Origin: Halobacteriovorax sp.
Lineage (GTDB): Bacteria; Bdellovibrionota; Bacteriovoracia; Bacteriovoracales; Bacteriovoracaceae
Assembly: GCA_024686135.1 (NCBI GenBank)
Contig: JAIBDQ010000011.1
Location: 1-38,073, forward strand
Reading direction: 5' to 3'
DNA length: 38,073 bases
Below, piece after piece: positions 1-8,498 of this stretch. Under the pieces are notes generated by a model. The model was not told where the DNA came from, did no database searches, and saw only the letters and a list, made by a program, of their open reading frames with translations. Position numbers and translations under genes: made by a program. Numbering within the stretch: the first letter of the stretch is position 1; each line of letters begins with the position of its first letter.

Positions 1-1
1 A

Positions 2-274
2 AATGATTTAAGTTTTGATATGGATCAAGGTATAAGACTTCTCATCGCAATTGGAGAAGTCTTTGATCATCTAAGTGAATGTAGTTGTAACGCCCTTCAG
101 GATCTAACATTCAAGGCCGCTAAATCTAAAATTATCATTCGCAAGCCCGGAGGCTGTGAAGTTAAAAAGAAGTTCAGGCTTCAACTCACTGATATATTAC
201 TATCTCAAATTGATGCTTCTTTTATAGTGAAAGAGGATACATCAAATTGTTCTTATGAAATTCAGTTTAAATAA
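2..274 (+). CDS. Hypothetical protein, 3' end only (cut by left window edge)
   Basis: The reading frame is open back to the first bases of the window, so the visible piece is probably the C-terminus of a longer protein. An internal ATG at 20 would otherwise give 84 residues. No ribosome binding site precedes that ATG, which supports the partial reading. The visible residues contain several cysteines (Cys-Ser-Cys near the middle, Gly-Gly-Cys later, Asn-Cys-Ser near the end) and no recognisable domain, signal peptide or membrane segment. It converges with the cold-shock gene at 332, with 57 bases between the two stops. I do not recognise the family. Confidence 0.5.
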   Translation, partial: NDLSFDMDQGIRLLIAIGEVFDHLSECSCNALQDLTFKAAKSKIIIRKPGGCEVKKKFRLQLTDILLSQIDASFIVKEDTSNCSYEIQFK

Positions 275-331
275 AGGAATGTATAGGGATTTTCCTCTAG
301 GTTAAAGAGTCCAGGTGGAAGTTCAAAAGTA

Positions 332-739
332 TTATTCCTTCAAATAAACAATATGAATTGCAATAGGTCCTTTGGGACCAATACTCATCTCAAACTCTAC
401 ACGGTCATTCTCGTAGAGCTTCTTGCCCCCTAGAGCAGTTGAATGAAAGAAGAGGTCTTCCCCGTCAGAGTCTGGGTCAATAAAACCAAAGCCTTTTTCT
501 TCATCGTAGAACTTAACTATTCCTCTTAAGAGAGTTCCTTCTACGTTTTTTTTGGTTTTTGGCTTAATAATGGCTTCGCCCCAAATAATTTCAGAGATGA
601 CTTCAATTTTGTCGCCTTTATGGATTTTCTCTAATTTTTTTATTACCGCTTCTTCAGTTTTAGCGTCGACTATTAAATTAGCTCTTTTTCTCTTTTTGGT
701 TTTTTTAGTATCGTATTTAACGAGTTCAACATTTATCAC
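332..739 (-). CDS. Cold-shock-domain protein with lysine-rich N-terminal extension
   Basis: A nucleic-acid-binding protein of 135 residues. Residues about 70-135 form a cold-shock domain: GIVKFYDEEKGFGFIDPD carries the RNP1 core KGFGFI, followed by RNP2-like DLFFHSTAL. Ordinary Csp proteins are only about 65-70 residues. Here a basic, Lys-rich N-terminal half of about 68 residues precedes the domain and matches nothing I know. The start is GTG (739), with AAAGGA about 11 bases upstream; no in-frame ATG is available. It lies 34 bases downstream of the guaA stop on the same strand, so it may be the last gene of the guaB-guaA transcript. The role is likely RNA chaperoning or regulation. The cold-shock domain is clear; the function is inferred. 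Confidence 0.85.
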   Translation of the reverse strand: MINVELVKYDTKKTKKRKRANLIVDAKTEEAVIKKLEKIHKGDKIEVISEIIWGEAIIKPKTKKNVEGTLLRGIVKFYDEEKGFGFIDPDSDGEDLFFHSTALGGKKLYENDRVEFEMSIGPKGPIAIHIVYLKE

Positions 740-773
740 TGAAATAATAATCCTTTAAAGGTGAGGAACTTTT

Positions 774-2330
774 TCATTCCCACTCAATTGTCCCTGGAGG
801 TTTACTGGTTATATCATAAACAACTCGGGTAATGCCGGCGACTTCGTTTGTTATTCTAGAGCTGGCCTTTGATAGAAAGTCTCTTGGGACGTCAGACCAT
901 TCTGCGGTCATACCGTCCGTTGAGTTTACAAGACGGATACAGATAACTTGTTCGTAGGCACGGGCGTCGCCCTTAACGCCTACAGTATTAACTGGAAGAA
1001 GAACGGTGAAGGCCTGCCAAACGGCATCATATACTTTGAAATTATGTAGTTCCTCAAAAAGAATTTGATCTGAGTCCTGAACTTTTTTAATGGAGGCTTC
1101 GTCAATTTCACCAAGGACACGGATTCCAATTCCAGGTCCCGGGAATGGGTGGCGATGAACCCATTCATGTTTAAGCCCTAGTTGCTCACCCATCACTCTA
1201 ACTTCGTCTTTAAATAAAAAGCGAAGAGGTTCAAGAAGCTCGAGGTTCATTCTCTCTGGAAGTCCGCCCACATTATGGTGAGACTTAATGGTTGAAGACT
1301 TACCGTCTTCATCGTGGGGAGAAAGTGACTCAATGACATCTGGGTACAGGGTTCCCTGAAGCAGGTACTTAAATTTAATATTATGAGAATCTTCGTAATC
1401 ATGTACTTTTTTCTCAAAGACTTCAATAAAGGTGGTTCCAATGGCCTTACGTTTTGCCTCAGGATCCCCTTCACCTTTAAGCTTTCCAAGAAAAAGATCT
1501 TTAGCATCGATGATTTCAATATTAAGCGGTGTTTTTTCTTTTAGGAGTTCAATATGATGATAATCCTGCGGTCTTAAAAGTCCATTATCAACAAAGAAGC
1601 AATGAACCTTGTCGCCAAGAACTTCGTGGCAAAGTGTTGCTGCCACAAGAGAGTCAACGCCTCCAGAAAAAGCGCAAAGAACATAATCTTCTTTCACTGA
1701 AGCTGCCAGCTCTTTTGCTTCTTCAAGCATTGCGGCCGCGGACCAGTCTTTTTGAAGTAGGGCCATGTCTTCGTAAAAATGTCTTAGAATATCTTTACCA
1801 TGCTCGGAATGTTCCACCTCTGGGTGAAACTGAAGAGCAAGCAAGGCCTTTTCTTTATGTTTAATTCCGGCTAATAGATTATTATTGCTCATAAGAACCG
1901 CTTCAAATCCATCTGGAACTTTTGTTACATGGTCAAAATGGCTCATCCAAACATTAAAGTCATTTGGACAGCCTGGAAACTTCTCACCTTGAAAGTGAAT
2001 CTTAGCGTGACCGTATTCCCCTTGAATTCCTTTTTCTACAGTTCCGCCATAGTGACGGGCCATAAGCTGCATACCATAGCAAATACCAAGGGTAGGAATA
2101 TCATCAAGACCGATTAGGAACTCATAGTCGTTCTTATCTTCTGAGACACTCATGGGTCCACCTGAAAGAACGAAGGCCTTAGGACGCTGTCCCGCTTCGA
2201 TTCTTTTACGACTTTCTTTTAGAGTTATGATTTCACTTGAGTAACCAAGTTCACGAGACTTTCTTGTAATAAGCTGTGTGTATTGTGATCCAAAATCAAC
2301 AATCCAAATCAATCTTTCTTGCTGCTCCAT
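774..2330 (-). CDS. guaA: GMP synthase (glutamine-hydrolysing)
   Basis: Converts XMP, ATP and glutamine to GMP in the cytoplasm, the last step of de novo guanine nucleotide synthesis. It has 518 residues, close to the usual 515-525. The N-terminal class I glutamine amidotransferase domain shows LSGGPMSV, nucleophile Cys84 in GICYGMQ, and His169/Glu171 in FHPEVEHS. The ATP-pyrophosphatase loop SGGVDS is at 222-227. The C-terminal dimerisation domain ends with the canonical SKPPGTIEWE. The ATG at 2330 is preceded by AAGGA about 9 bases upstream. It starts 21 bases after the guaB stop, so the two form a guaB-guaA operon as in many bacteria. Confidence 0.98.
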   Translation of the reverse strand: MEQQERLIWIVDFGSQYTQLITRKSRELGYSSEIITLKESRKRIEAGQRPKAFVLSGGPMSVSEDKNDYEFLIGLDDIPTLGICYGMQLMARHYGGTVEKGIQGEYGHAKIHFQGEKFPGCPNDFNVWMSHFDHVTKVPDGFEAVLMSNNNLLAGIKHKEKALLALQFHPEVEHSEHGKDILRHFYEDMALLQKDWSAAAMLEEAKELAASVKEDYVLCAFSGGVDSLVAATLCHEVLGDKVHCFFVDNGLLRPQDYHHIELLKEKTPLNIEIIDAKDLFLGKLKGEGDPEAKRKAIGTTFIEVFEKKVHDYEDSHNIKFKYLLQGTLYPDVIESLSPHDEDGKSSTIKSHHNVGGLPERMNLELLEPLRFLFKDEVRVMGEQLGLKHEWVHRHPFPGPGIGIRVLGEIDEASIKKVQDSDQILFEELHNFKVYDAVWQAFTVLLPVNTVGVKGDARAYEQVICIRLVNSTDGMTAEWSDVPRDFLSKASSRITNEVAGITRVVYDITSKPPGTIEWE

Positions 2331-2351
2331 CTTCCGTCCTTAAATAATGGA

Positions 2352-3818
2352 TTAACTAATTGAATAGTTAGGTGCTTCTTTTGTAATGATCACATCGTGG
2401 GGATGACTTTCTTTTAGAGAAGCGGCCGTAATGCTTACAAACTGTGCTTTTTCTCTAAGATCCGTAAGAGTTTTCGCTCCCACATAACCCATTCCCGACC
2501 TAATACCACCAAGAAGCTGATAAATATTTGAATGAAGACTTCCTCTATAAGGAACTTGTCCTTCAATTCCTTCTGGAACAAGCTTTCCAATTTCATCTAC
2601 TGAACCTTGCCCATAACGATCTTTTGATCCAAGAGTCATGGCACCGATTGAGCCCATGCCTCGGTATACTTTGTATGAACGTCCTTGATAAAGAATCATC
2701 TCACCTGGAGCCTCATCAGTTCCCGCAAAAAGAGATCCGATCATAATACATTTTGCTCCAGCCGCTAAGGCCTTAACAATATCGCCAGAGTACTTAATCC
2801 CACCATCAGCAATATAGGGAACCCCCGCTTTTTCACATACTTCTCTAGCATCCATTAGAGCGCTTAACTGAGGTACACCAATACCAGCGATAACTCTTGT
2901 AGTACAAATCGAACCTGGTCCAATCCCGACTTTGATTCCGTCGGCACCTGCGTCGATTAGGGCCTTACAGCCTTCAGCAGTTCCAACGTTTCCAGCGACC
3001 ACATCGCATTTTAATTCTTTTTTAAGACGCTTTACCATTTCTATAACGCCTTTAGAGTGACCATGGGCCGTATCAACAACAACGGCGTCAACACCCGCTT
3101 CACTTAAGGCCATAGCGCGGTCATATTCTTTATCCCCAACACCAATCGCGGCAGCACATCTTAGGCGACCTTGATCGTCTTTACTGGCATTCGGATAATT
3201 GATGTCTTTAAGAATATCCTTGATCGTAATAAGGCCTTTTAGTTTTCCAGCACCATCAACCACAGGAAGTTTTTCAATTCTATGCTTATGAAGAAGAGCT
3301 TTAGCTTCATCTAGAGGAATATTCTCTCTCGCCGTGACCAGTTCTTCTTTAGGAGTCATCACGTCTTTAACTTTTTGACTTAGGTTATTTTCAAACTGCA
3401 TATCTCGGCTGGTTAGAATACCTACTGCTAAATTATTTTCATCTACAACGGGAACACCAGTAATCTTATGAGTAGAGATAAGCTCTACCAATTTAAAAAG
3501 TGTTTCATCCGGATGAATGGTGATGGGGTCAGTGATCATACCGGCCTCAAACTTTTTTACTTTTTTAACTTCTCTTGCCTGGTCTTCAATAGAAAGATTC
3601 TTGTGGATAACACCAATTCCCCCTTCTTTTGCCATGGTGATGGCGGTATCTGATTCAGTGACGGTATCCATAGCGGAAGAGACAATAGGAATCTTGATCG
3701 AAATATTCTTTGAAAACCATGTATCCATCTGGGCTTCACTAGGAAGGATCTCTGAATAACCAGGTTTTAAAAGAACGTCGTCATAAGTTAATGCGGGGTG
3801 ATCGGAAATCTTGGACAT
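2352..3818 (-). CDS. guaB: Inosine-5'-monophosphate dehydrogenase
   Basis: Oxidises IMP to XMP with NAD+, the committed and rate-limiting step of GMP synthesis. It has 488 residues, the normal size. The catalytic TIM barrel is interrupted by a pair of CBS domains at about 95-210. The active-site loop GPGSICTTR contains catalytic Cys305, followed by the GGIKYSGD phosphate-binding region, the RGMGS motif and the RYGQ flap. ATG 3818 is preceded by GAGGT, which lies in the 3' arm of an inverted repeat. guaA follows 21 bases downstream. The promoter with its palindrome (separate entry) probably controls this gene, which would allow purine-responsive regulation independent of the FecR gene upstream. 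Confidence 0.98.
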   Translation of the reverse strand: MSKISDHPALTYDDVLLKPGYSEILPSEAQMDTWFSKNISIKIPIVSSAMDTVTESDTAITMAKEGGIGVIHKNLSIEDQAREVKKVKKFEAGMITDPITIHPDETLFKLVELISTHKITGVPVVDENNLAVGILTSRDMQFENNLSQKVKDVMTPKEELVTARENIPLDEAKALLHKHRIEKLPVVDGAGKLKGLITIKDILKDINYPNASKDDQGRLRCAAAIGVGDKEYDRAMALSEAGVDAVVVDTAHGHSKGVIEMVKRLKKELKCDVVAGNVGTAEGCKALIDAGADGIKVGIGPGSICTTRVIAGIGVPQLSALMDAREVCEKAGVPYIADGGIKYSGDIVKALAAGAKCIMIGSLFAGTDEAPGEMILYQGRSYKVYRGMGSIGAMTLGSKDRYGQGSVDEIGKLVPEGIEGQVPYRGSLHSNIYQLLGGIRSGMGYVGAKTLTDLREKAQFVSITAASLKESHPHDVIITKEAPNYSIS

Positions 3819-3823
3819 GAGAA

Positions 3824-3869
3824 CCTCAGGCTTTTTGTGAAGTATAACACTGCCTGAGGACGATGAAAA
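3824..3869 (-). promoter_or_regulatory. Predicted guaB promoter inside a perfect 8-bp inverted repeat
   Basis: On the minus strand there is a -35-like TTTTCA (3869-3864), a 17-base spacer and an extended -10 TGTTATACT (3849-3841). The hexamer TATACT matches 5 of 6 consensus bases. The arms CCTCAGGC (3859-3852) and GCCTGAGG (3831-3824) are perfect reverse complements, 20 bases apart. The -10 hexamer sits almost exactly at the dyad centre, as expected of an operator. The 3' arm also contains the guaB ribosome binding site GAGGT. In a read-through transcript from the FecR gene the repeat could therefore fold and hide that site. No T-tract follows, so a terminator is unlikely. Confidence 0.55.
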
Positions 3870-3872
3870 TAA

Positions 3873-5165
3873 TTAGTATGAGCGCTGATAGTCCTGATCA
3901 TAGCTCTCAAGCTCATTAATCAGGTCATTTACCTCATTTGTGTGACGCGTCTGTCTCTTATACTCTTTTCTAAGAGTTGACTCAAACACGTCCTTTGGCG
4001 CTTCAGTAGGCCTTGGAACTGAAGCTGGAGCTCTTTTCTTGGGTGTGACCTTTTTAGGGGCCTGGGCTGCTTTTTGAGCAGCTTCAAAACGCTTCTGGTT
4101 ATAGATACGAATATCACCCTGTTCTTTTTTGGCCTTAGGTGCCCAATCAGCACCAAAGACATAAACCTTAGCACCGCTTTTCTTTGAATAATCGATCTTG
4201 TTCTTAACCACTCTTTTCTTAGGCTTCATCTTTTTAAGTCTAGAGTTGTAGTAGTTGAGAAACGAATCCTTCTCACTTGCTGAAGTTTTTGCCCTAACAA
4301 CAGGAGCTTTGTACTTTGGCTTATAAGAAGGAGTGACTGTGGCAGCCGACGCTTTTCCGCCATTAGCAATTTCGCGAATAAGAGCCGTGCTATCTGAGGT
4401 CGTTGTTGTTCTTGCTGGGAACTGGTCACCTTCAACATGAGAAGCGATTCCTCGACTTCCTCTAACCATTGGAGGAAGAGCTGTTCTCTCTTCTTCTTTT
4501 GGCTTGGCTGCATGTATTTGAAAGTCACGTGAAGCCTGTTGATCAAGAGACTTAACTCCCCCAAAAAGACTTACCACTTTTTTGTAAGAGGCCTGCCCAA
4601 TAGGAGTTGGTTGTCTTGGTGATCCATTTTCATAGTCTTTTGAGATAAAAGAAAACTGACCGTCCTGAAGTAGAGCGGTTCTGTATTTTTCAAACTTATT
4701 TGAAAAATCCCAAGTACCACTAATAGTCATCAGCTGACTTTTTCCGCTATAAGCATCAAAAGAGATGACAGACTCTCCGTACATATAATTGATATGAGCA
4801 TTTGCCGTCTCTACAGTGAAAGACTCCTCTCTATTATAAGACTGTAGCCAAAGATAACCACCTTTAAGCTCCAGAGTTTTTCCATTTAATTTTACATGTC
4901 CGCTTCCAGAAAGGTGATACTGATGATCGTAGTAATCAGAAAATGTGACCTGACTCCCTACCTCAGTAAAGATTTCAGAAAAGTTGTGGATCTGATCCCC
5001 AACCTTAACCTTTTTAGTTTTACCCAAATGATGAATAAAAGCGTTACCTTTAACACTTCCCACCATCGCAATTGGTGCTATTGCAAAAGCGTTGGCGATA
5101 AAGCCAAAACCTGCAATCAGGGTAATAAGAAGACTACTTCTTGTATTTTTGAACAATCTTTTCAT
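3873..5165 (-). CDS. Secreted FecR-domain protein
   Basis: An exported protein with an N-terminal signal peptide (MKRLFKNTRSSLLITLIAGF, then a probable cut after ANAFA). A FecR-type beta domain follows: VGSVKGNAF, then VGDQIHNFSEIFTEVGSQVTF, a GSGHVKLNGKTLELKGG stretch and a typical GESVISFDAYSGKS turn. In other FecR-domain proteins this fold sits in the periplasm or at the surface and contacts a polymer or receptor. The C-terminal half (about 220-430) is low in complexity, rich in Lys, Pro and Ala, and probably disordered. I start at ATG 5165; a GTG at 5174 in the same frame would add three residues, and neither has a clear ribosome site. The start overlaps the 3' end of the upstream lipoprotein gene by 32 bases, so the two are co-transcribed. 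The partner is unknown. Confidence 0.75.
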   Translation of the reverse strand: MKRLFKNTRSSLLITLIAGFGFIANAFAIAPIAMVGSVKGNAFIHHLGKTKKVKVGDQIHNFSEIFTEVGSQVTFSDYYDHQYHLSGSGHVKLNGKTLELKGGYLWLQSYNREESFTVETANAHINYMYGESVISFDAYSGKSQLMTISGTWDFSNKFEKYRTALLQDGQFSFISKDYENGSPRQPTPIGQASYKKVVSLFGGVKSLDQQASRDFQIHAAKPKEEERTALPPMVRGSRGIASHVEGDQFPARTTTTSDSTALIREIANGGKASAATVTPSYKPKYKAPVVRAKTSASEKDSFLNYYNSRLKKMKPKKRVVKNKIDYSKKSGAKVYVFGADWAPKAKKEQGDIRIYNQKRFEAAQKAAQAPKKVTPKKRAPASVPRPTEAPKDVFESTLRKEYKRQTRHTNEVNDLINELESYDQDYQRSY

Positions 5166-5850
5166 AATGACCACTCAGGATTTTCCACTCGTCAGTGTTT
5201 CTATATTTCAATCTAAATTCTTCTACGGTATCGAAGAACTGATCGTTGTTACCTTGTTTTAAATGTGTCAAGGCCGCCCAAAGTCTTGCTCCTCTATAAA
5301 ATTTAGAAGCTGGGTATTCCTTAACTAATCTATCTAAATGAGTAATAACCCATTCCGGATGCTCACCTGATTCAAAAGCTGCAACTCCAGCTTGAAAAAG
5401 ATATTTATCATTGATTTCTCTATGCTCTGGATAGTGAACAGCGAGAGCGTGGAAGAACTGTGCGGCTTTTTCAAATTCTTGTTTCTTAAAAGCTGTTTCA
5501 GCTGTGGCAAGAATTTGGTTTGGACTCCACTTATAGATGTCGTACTTAACAAGATCATTTTGTGGAGCTACTGGAGCAACAGAGGCTAAACCTCTTCCCT
5601 TTTCTTCTTTTTGCTTATCATCGAGCTTTAGCTTTAAAAAGTTATTGGTACTTTTTAAACCTTGAATTTCAAAACGAAGACGTTCAATATCCATTTTGAG
5701 TTCTCTATTTTCTCTAGCTAAAGCTAGTGCTGAGCGCTCATAGTTATTGATAACCTCTGCTCTTGATTCAATCTTTTCCATCAAGTCACATGATGAAAAC
5801 AGTGCCGTAGAAGCAACTAGGAGGATAAATTTTTTGTTTTTTACGTTCAT
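5134..5850 (-). CDS. TPR lipoprotein with coiled coil, CpoB/YbgF-like layout
   Basis: A probable lipoprotein of 238 residues. A basic n-region and hydrophobic stretch lead to LFSSC, a reasonable though imperfect lipobox. A coiled coil of about 60 residues follows (heptads around ENRELKMDIERLRFEIQGL). The C-terminal half carries TPR-like helices such as AETAFKKQEFEKAAQFFHAL and YLFQAGVAAFESGEHPE. The coiled coil followed by TPRs resembles CpoB/YbgF of the Tol-Pal system, but no tol genes are nearby and the likeness may be only architectural. I chose ATG 5850 because GGA lies 7 bases before it. An in-frame ATG at 5862 would add four residues but has no ribosome site. It overlaps the FecR-domain gene downstream. 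Confidence 0.72.
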   Translation of the reverse strand: MNVKNKKFILLVASTALFSSCDLMEKIESRAEVINNYERSALALARENRELKMDIERLRFEIQGLKSTNNFLKLKLDDKQKEEKGRGLASVAPVAPQNDLVKYDIYKWSPNQILATAETAFKKQEFEKAAQFFHALAVHYPEHREINDKYLFQAGVAAFESGEHPEWVITHLDRLVKEYPASKFYRGARLWAALTHLKQGNNDQFFDTVEEFRLKYRNTDEWKILSGHYEKIVQKYKK

Positions 5851-5951
5851 AACTAAGTCCATAAAATTGACTATTACTATTCTTCATACGTCTAATCGGG
5901 TTCTTAGCAGAAAAACTTAAATAATCTCTTATAGTTAAAAGTGGTTTAGTC

Positions 5952-5979
5952 GGGTATTAGGGACAACTACCCAATATCC
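5952..5979 (+). other. Bulged hairpin / inverted repeat upstream of the ROK kinase promoter
   Basis: GGGTATT-A-GGG pairs with CCC-AATATCC around a 7-base loop (ACAACTA). This gives 10 pairs with one bulged A and one G-U pair. It ends exactly where the -35 hexamer of the ROK promoter begins. No T-tract follows on either strand, so it is not a terminator; an operator site is possible. The whole divergent gap of 154-166 bases between the lipoprotein gene and the kinase holds nothing else I can name. Confidence 0.35.
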
Positions 5980-6008
5980 TTGACTGAGGCCCCTAAAGCC
6001 CGAATAAT
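5980..6008 (+). promoter_or_regulatory. Sigma70-type promoter giving a leaderless ROK kinase mRNA
   Basis: The -35 TTGACT (5980-5985) matches 5 of 6 bases. A 17-base spacer is followed by the -10 AATAAT (6003-6008), also 5 of 6. Only eight bases separate the -10 box from the ATG at 6017, so transcription should begin at or within about three bases of the start codon. No purine-rich ribosome site exists between the -10 box and the ATG. Confidence 0.65.
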
Positions 6009-6016
6009 TTTAATCT

Positions 6017-6982
6017 ATGGAGCATTTACTCGGATTTGATATTGGTGGAACCAAGACTGAAGTTAGCCTCTTTGCCCTCGGAGGCGGAGACGGAGACTTT
6101 AAGGTTTCCACAAAGGATGGAAAGTCCGACCTTAAGGTTCTGGCCTCTAAGAGGATGCCTACATCAAGACAAGATGGCTATGAGACCTATCTTAAAAACC
6201 TCTTAGAGCTTATTCCGGCCGTTACAAAAGAAGGCTCTATAGAGATAGATGATCTAGAAGGAATGGGTCTTGGTCTTCCTGGATCTGTTCACCCAGAAAC
6301 GGGCAAAATGCTTAACGGCAATACTCATATGATGATAGGAAAAGATGTGGCGGGAGATATTAGAGAGGCTCTTGGCTTTAGATCCCCTATTGCAGTAAAT
6401 AATGATGCTAGCTGTTTTGCTCTAGCGGAGGCTCTTTGCGGAGCTGGTCTTAAGTATGAAGCAGATCATGGGCTTCCTATTTCTAGACAACAATCAATTG
6501 GCATTATTTTAGGAACGGGCTGCGGAGGCGGTTTAATTTACGGCGGTAAAATTCTAAACGGAGGTAAAGGCGGCGGCGGAGAAATTGGTCATACGACATT
6601 AGTAACTGACGGTCATCCTTGCTATTGCGGAAGAATGGGTTGTGCGGAACTGTATCTAGCAGGACCGGCACTTGAAAAAAATATGCCAGGTAAAAAGGCT
6701 ACTGAAATTTTTGAATTAGCCGAAAAAAAAGACCCCGCAGCACTTGCTGTTGTTAATGACTACCGTCAAAAACTTTGCGACTTCTTAATTAATCTAAATA
6801 ACTTCTACGATCCTCACTATATTGTTTTAGGTGGAGGGGTTAGTAAGCAGACAGTTATTTATGAAGGTCTTGAAGAAGAGCTCGGTAAAAAAATGTTTGT
6901 CTCTGGAAAGACGCCAAATATTTATCAACATCAATTATCTGATAGTGCCGGAGTTCTTGGTGCTGCCATTATGGTTTTATAA
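6017..6982 (+). CDS. ROK-family sugar kinase (glucokinase, fructokinase or GlcNAc kinase type)
   Basis: Phosphorylates a hexose or N-acetylhexosamine with ATP in the cytoplasm; the substrate cannot be settled from sequence alone. It has 321 residues, typical of ROK kinases. The ATP-binding motif FDIGGTKTEV begins at residue 7, which fixes the start at ATG 6017. The catalytic aspartate is Asp130 in VNNDASCF. The sugar-contacting EIGH motif is at 189-192. The structural zinc site is His200 with Cys202, Cys204 and Cys209 in HPCYCGRMGC. Glycine-rich loops GTGCGGG and GGKGGGG follow family pattern. The gene stands alone and its stop codon directly abuts the stop of the convergent gene at 6983. Translation appears leaderless. 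Confidence 0.93.
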   Translation: MEHLLGFDIGGTKTEVSLFALGGGDGDFKVSTKDGKSDLKVLASKRMPTSRQDGYETYLKNLLELIPAVTKEGSIEIDDLEGMGLGLPGSVHPETGKMLNGNTHMMIGKDVAGDIREALGFRSPIAVNNDASCFALAEALCGAGLKYEADHGLPISRQQSIGIILGTGCGGGLIYGGKILNGGKGGGGEIGHTTLVTDGHPCYCGRMGCAELYLAGPALEKNMPGKKATEIFELAEKKDPAALAVVNDYRQKLCDFLINLNNFYDPHYIVLGGGVSKQTVIYEGLEEELGKKMFVSGKTPNIYQHQLSDSAGVLGAAIMVL

Positions 6983-8395
6983 TTAGAAGCTGACTTTTAC
7001 GCCAACGGTGTGAATAAGCTCATTTCCTTCAGATCCAGTTTGGAACATTCGATCTGATTCTTGATTATATTGTTCGATACCTAAATAAGGTTGAACTTTA
7101 GACTTACCCCATTTAAATGAGGTGGATACTTTCGCTCCATACATACTTTCATATTCACCATCCGTATCAATACTCTGACTTGTGTAAGCATCAATGGCGA
7201 GCCAAGGATTATCTTTTTCTCTTCCTCCCCATGATCCTGAATCAAGCCCAACAGAGGCGTTCACTTCAAACTCGGCCCTATCCATCCCCCAAAGATCAAC
7301 GCCGGCCAATCCTTCAACAGTGGCACGGCAACGCCATTTTCCAAGGTCACCTTCAGTTTTAAACCCAACTCCAGCCTTAGCCTCAAGAGAGTATTCATCA
7401 TCCATATGTTCTAAATAATTGTAGCGAACTGAGCCACTGAGTTCATGCCAATAATCTTGAATTGATTGGGATCCTCTATCTTTGTCTGTTCTCTCGCGAA
7501 AAGAAAGAGTCCCTATTCCATAAAGTCGTTTATCATCTTGAAAGTTTTTTGTTCCTCTTAAAGAAAGAGTCGTCTCTTCCATGGCCTCAATATATTTTCT
7601 GCCATCTTCATCTCGGTAATAGCTATAACCAAAATTTCCTTTTTGAGGTGCCTCTCTAGAGAAAAGGTTACTTGAATAACGAATTCTAAAACTACCATCA
7701 TCCCCTTCTTCATCATATTGAAGAGCGTGTCCATAAGTTCTCGCCCGATCATCAGCAGTCTGCTTTCCTGTTAACGCAATACCGCCGCCGTGAAGAAAGT
7801 TGTCATTATAAGTATCTGTAGTAATGCTTCTTTTTCTATTTTTACCAAGCCAGTGATTCATAAAACTTCTTTTCTCTCGTGCGAGATCAGCTTCTTTTTT
7901 CGCGTCAAAGTCGGGACTTAATTCTTTTTCTGAAGGGGCTGCGCAGAACCAGCCTTTTTGTTTCTTACTTCTACTTTTAGCTGAGCTGAAGAGCTTATTC
8001 ATAGGAGCTTCACTTCTAACAGGACAAGAAACTCCTGAATTAGAAGGTAGGGTTGCAATTGATTGAATGGCCTCTAAGTTCTTGGTTCCCACTTCAACAA
8101 GTTGTTTTTCTGATGGGGCTTCAAGAGTCTTCATAAGATTGCTATTTAAAAGAAGGGGTAACTCTTCAGAGATGTTCCCACCGAGCTCTTGAACCAGTTT
8201 GGTCATCTTCGCAATATCTGTATATTCCTGAATCATCCTCTTACTATTAAGTTTTCCATCTTTAAAAACCTCATAGACATCATCTTTTTGGTTATAAACT
8301 AGGCTCACTCCATTACTTTCATAAATGGGTTCGCTGGCCACGGCCGTGGCAAGACAAAAAAGCGACAATAAAAATGCGAATATTAGTACCTTCAA
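6983..8395 (-). CDS. Exported protein with probable outer-membrane beta-barrel C-terminus
   Basis: A protein of 470 residues with a clear type I signal peptide (MKVLIFAFLLSLFCLATAVA, probable cut just after it). The first half is mixed, with a Lys/Arg-rich stretch around residue 150-190. The second half has many alternating strands, such as YGIGTLSFRERTD and VGVGFKTEGDL-like segments, and it ends in GVKVSF. An aromatic last residue is characteristic of outer-membrane barrels. The start is a TTG at 8395 with a good AGAGGA six bases before it. Its stop touches the ROK kinase stop, with no terminator between the converging genes. I do not recognise a family; the barrel assignment is inference. 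Confidence 0.65.
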   Translation of the reverse strand: MKVLIFAFLLSLFCLATAVASEPIYESNGVSLVYNQKDDVYEVFKDGKLNSKRMIQEYTDIAKMTKLVQELGGNISEELPLLLNSNLMKTLEAPSEKQLVEVGTKNLEAIQSIATLPSNSGVSCPVRSEAPMNKLFSSAKSRSKKQKGWFCAAPSEKELSPDFDAKKEADLAREKRSFMNHWLGKNRKRSITTDTYNDNFLHGGGIALTGKQTADDRARTYGHALQYDEEGDDGSFRIRYSSNLFSREAPQKGNFGYSYYRDEDGRKYIEAMEETTLSLRGTKNFQDDKRLYGIGTLSFRERTDKDRGSQSIQDYWHELSGSVRYNYLEHMDDEYSLEAKAGVGFKTEGDLGKWRCRATVEGLAGVDLWGMDRAEFEVNASVGLDSGSWGGREKDNPWLAIDAYTSQSIDTDGEYESMYGAKVSTSFKWGKSKVQPYLGIEQYNQESDRMFQTGSEGNELIHTVGVKVSF

Positions 8396-8471
8396 GTAAA
8401 TCCTCTCACCTTAATATCGGGAGGAAATGACAAAAACTTGACTCAAATCAAAGACTTAATAGACAAAGTTT

Positions 8472-8494
8472 TGCTAAGATAGATCCGATAAGGA
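8472..8494 (+). promoter_or_regulatory. Possible extended -10 promoter and ribosome site of dsbD
   Basis: TGCTAAGAT at 8472-8480 is an extended -10 element (hexamer 4 of 6), with no convincing -35. AAGGA at 8490-8494 is the ribosome site. It lies 4 bases before the first of two adjacent ATGs (8499) and 7 before the second (8502). Confidence 0.3.
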
Positions 8495-8498
8495 CGTT

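Noticed and set aside
275-331. AGGAA/TTCCT short repeat as a terminator between the first two genes
   Set aside because: Only five pairs, a long loop and no T-tract.
1529-1864. Open frame of 111 codons opposite guaA
   Set aside because: It lies wholly inside a well-conserved gene, has no ribosome site and has no recognisable domain.
3824-3859. Inverted repeat read as an intrinsic terminator of the FecR gene
   Set aside because: The loop is 20 bases and no T-tract follows either arm. Its centring on a promoter fits better.
5134-5850. The TPR lipoprotein called as cpoB of the Tol-Pal system
   Set aside because: The layout is similar but no tol or pal genes are nearby and the sequence match was not strong enough to name it.
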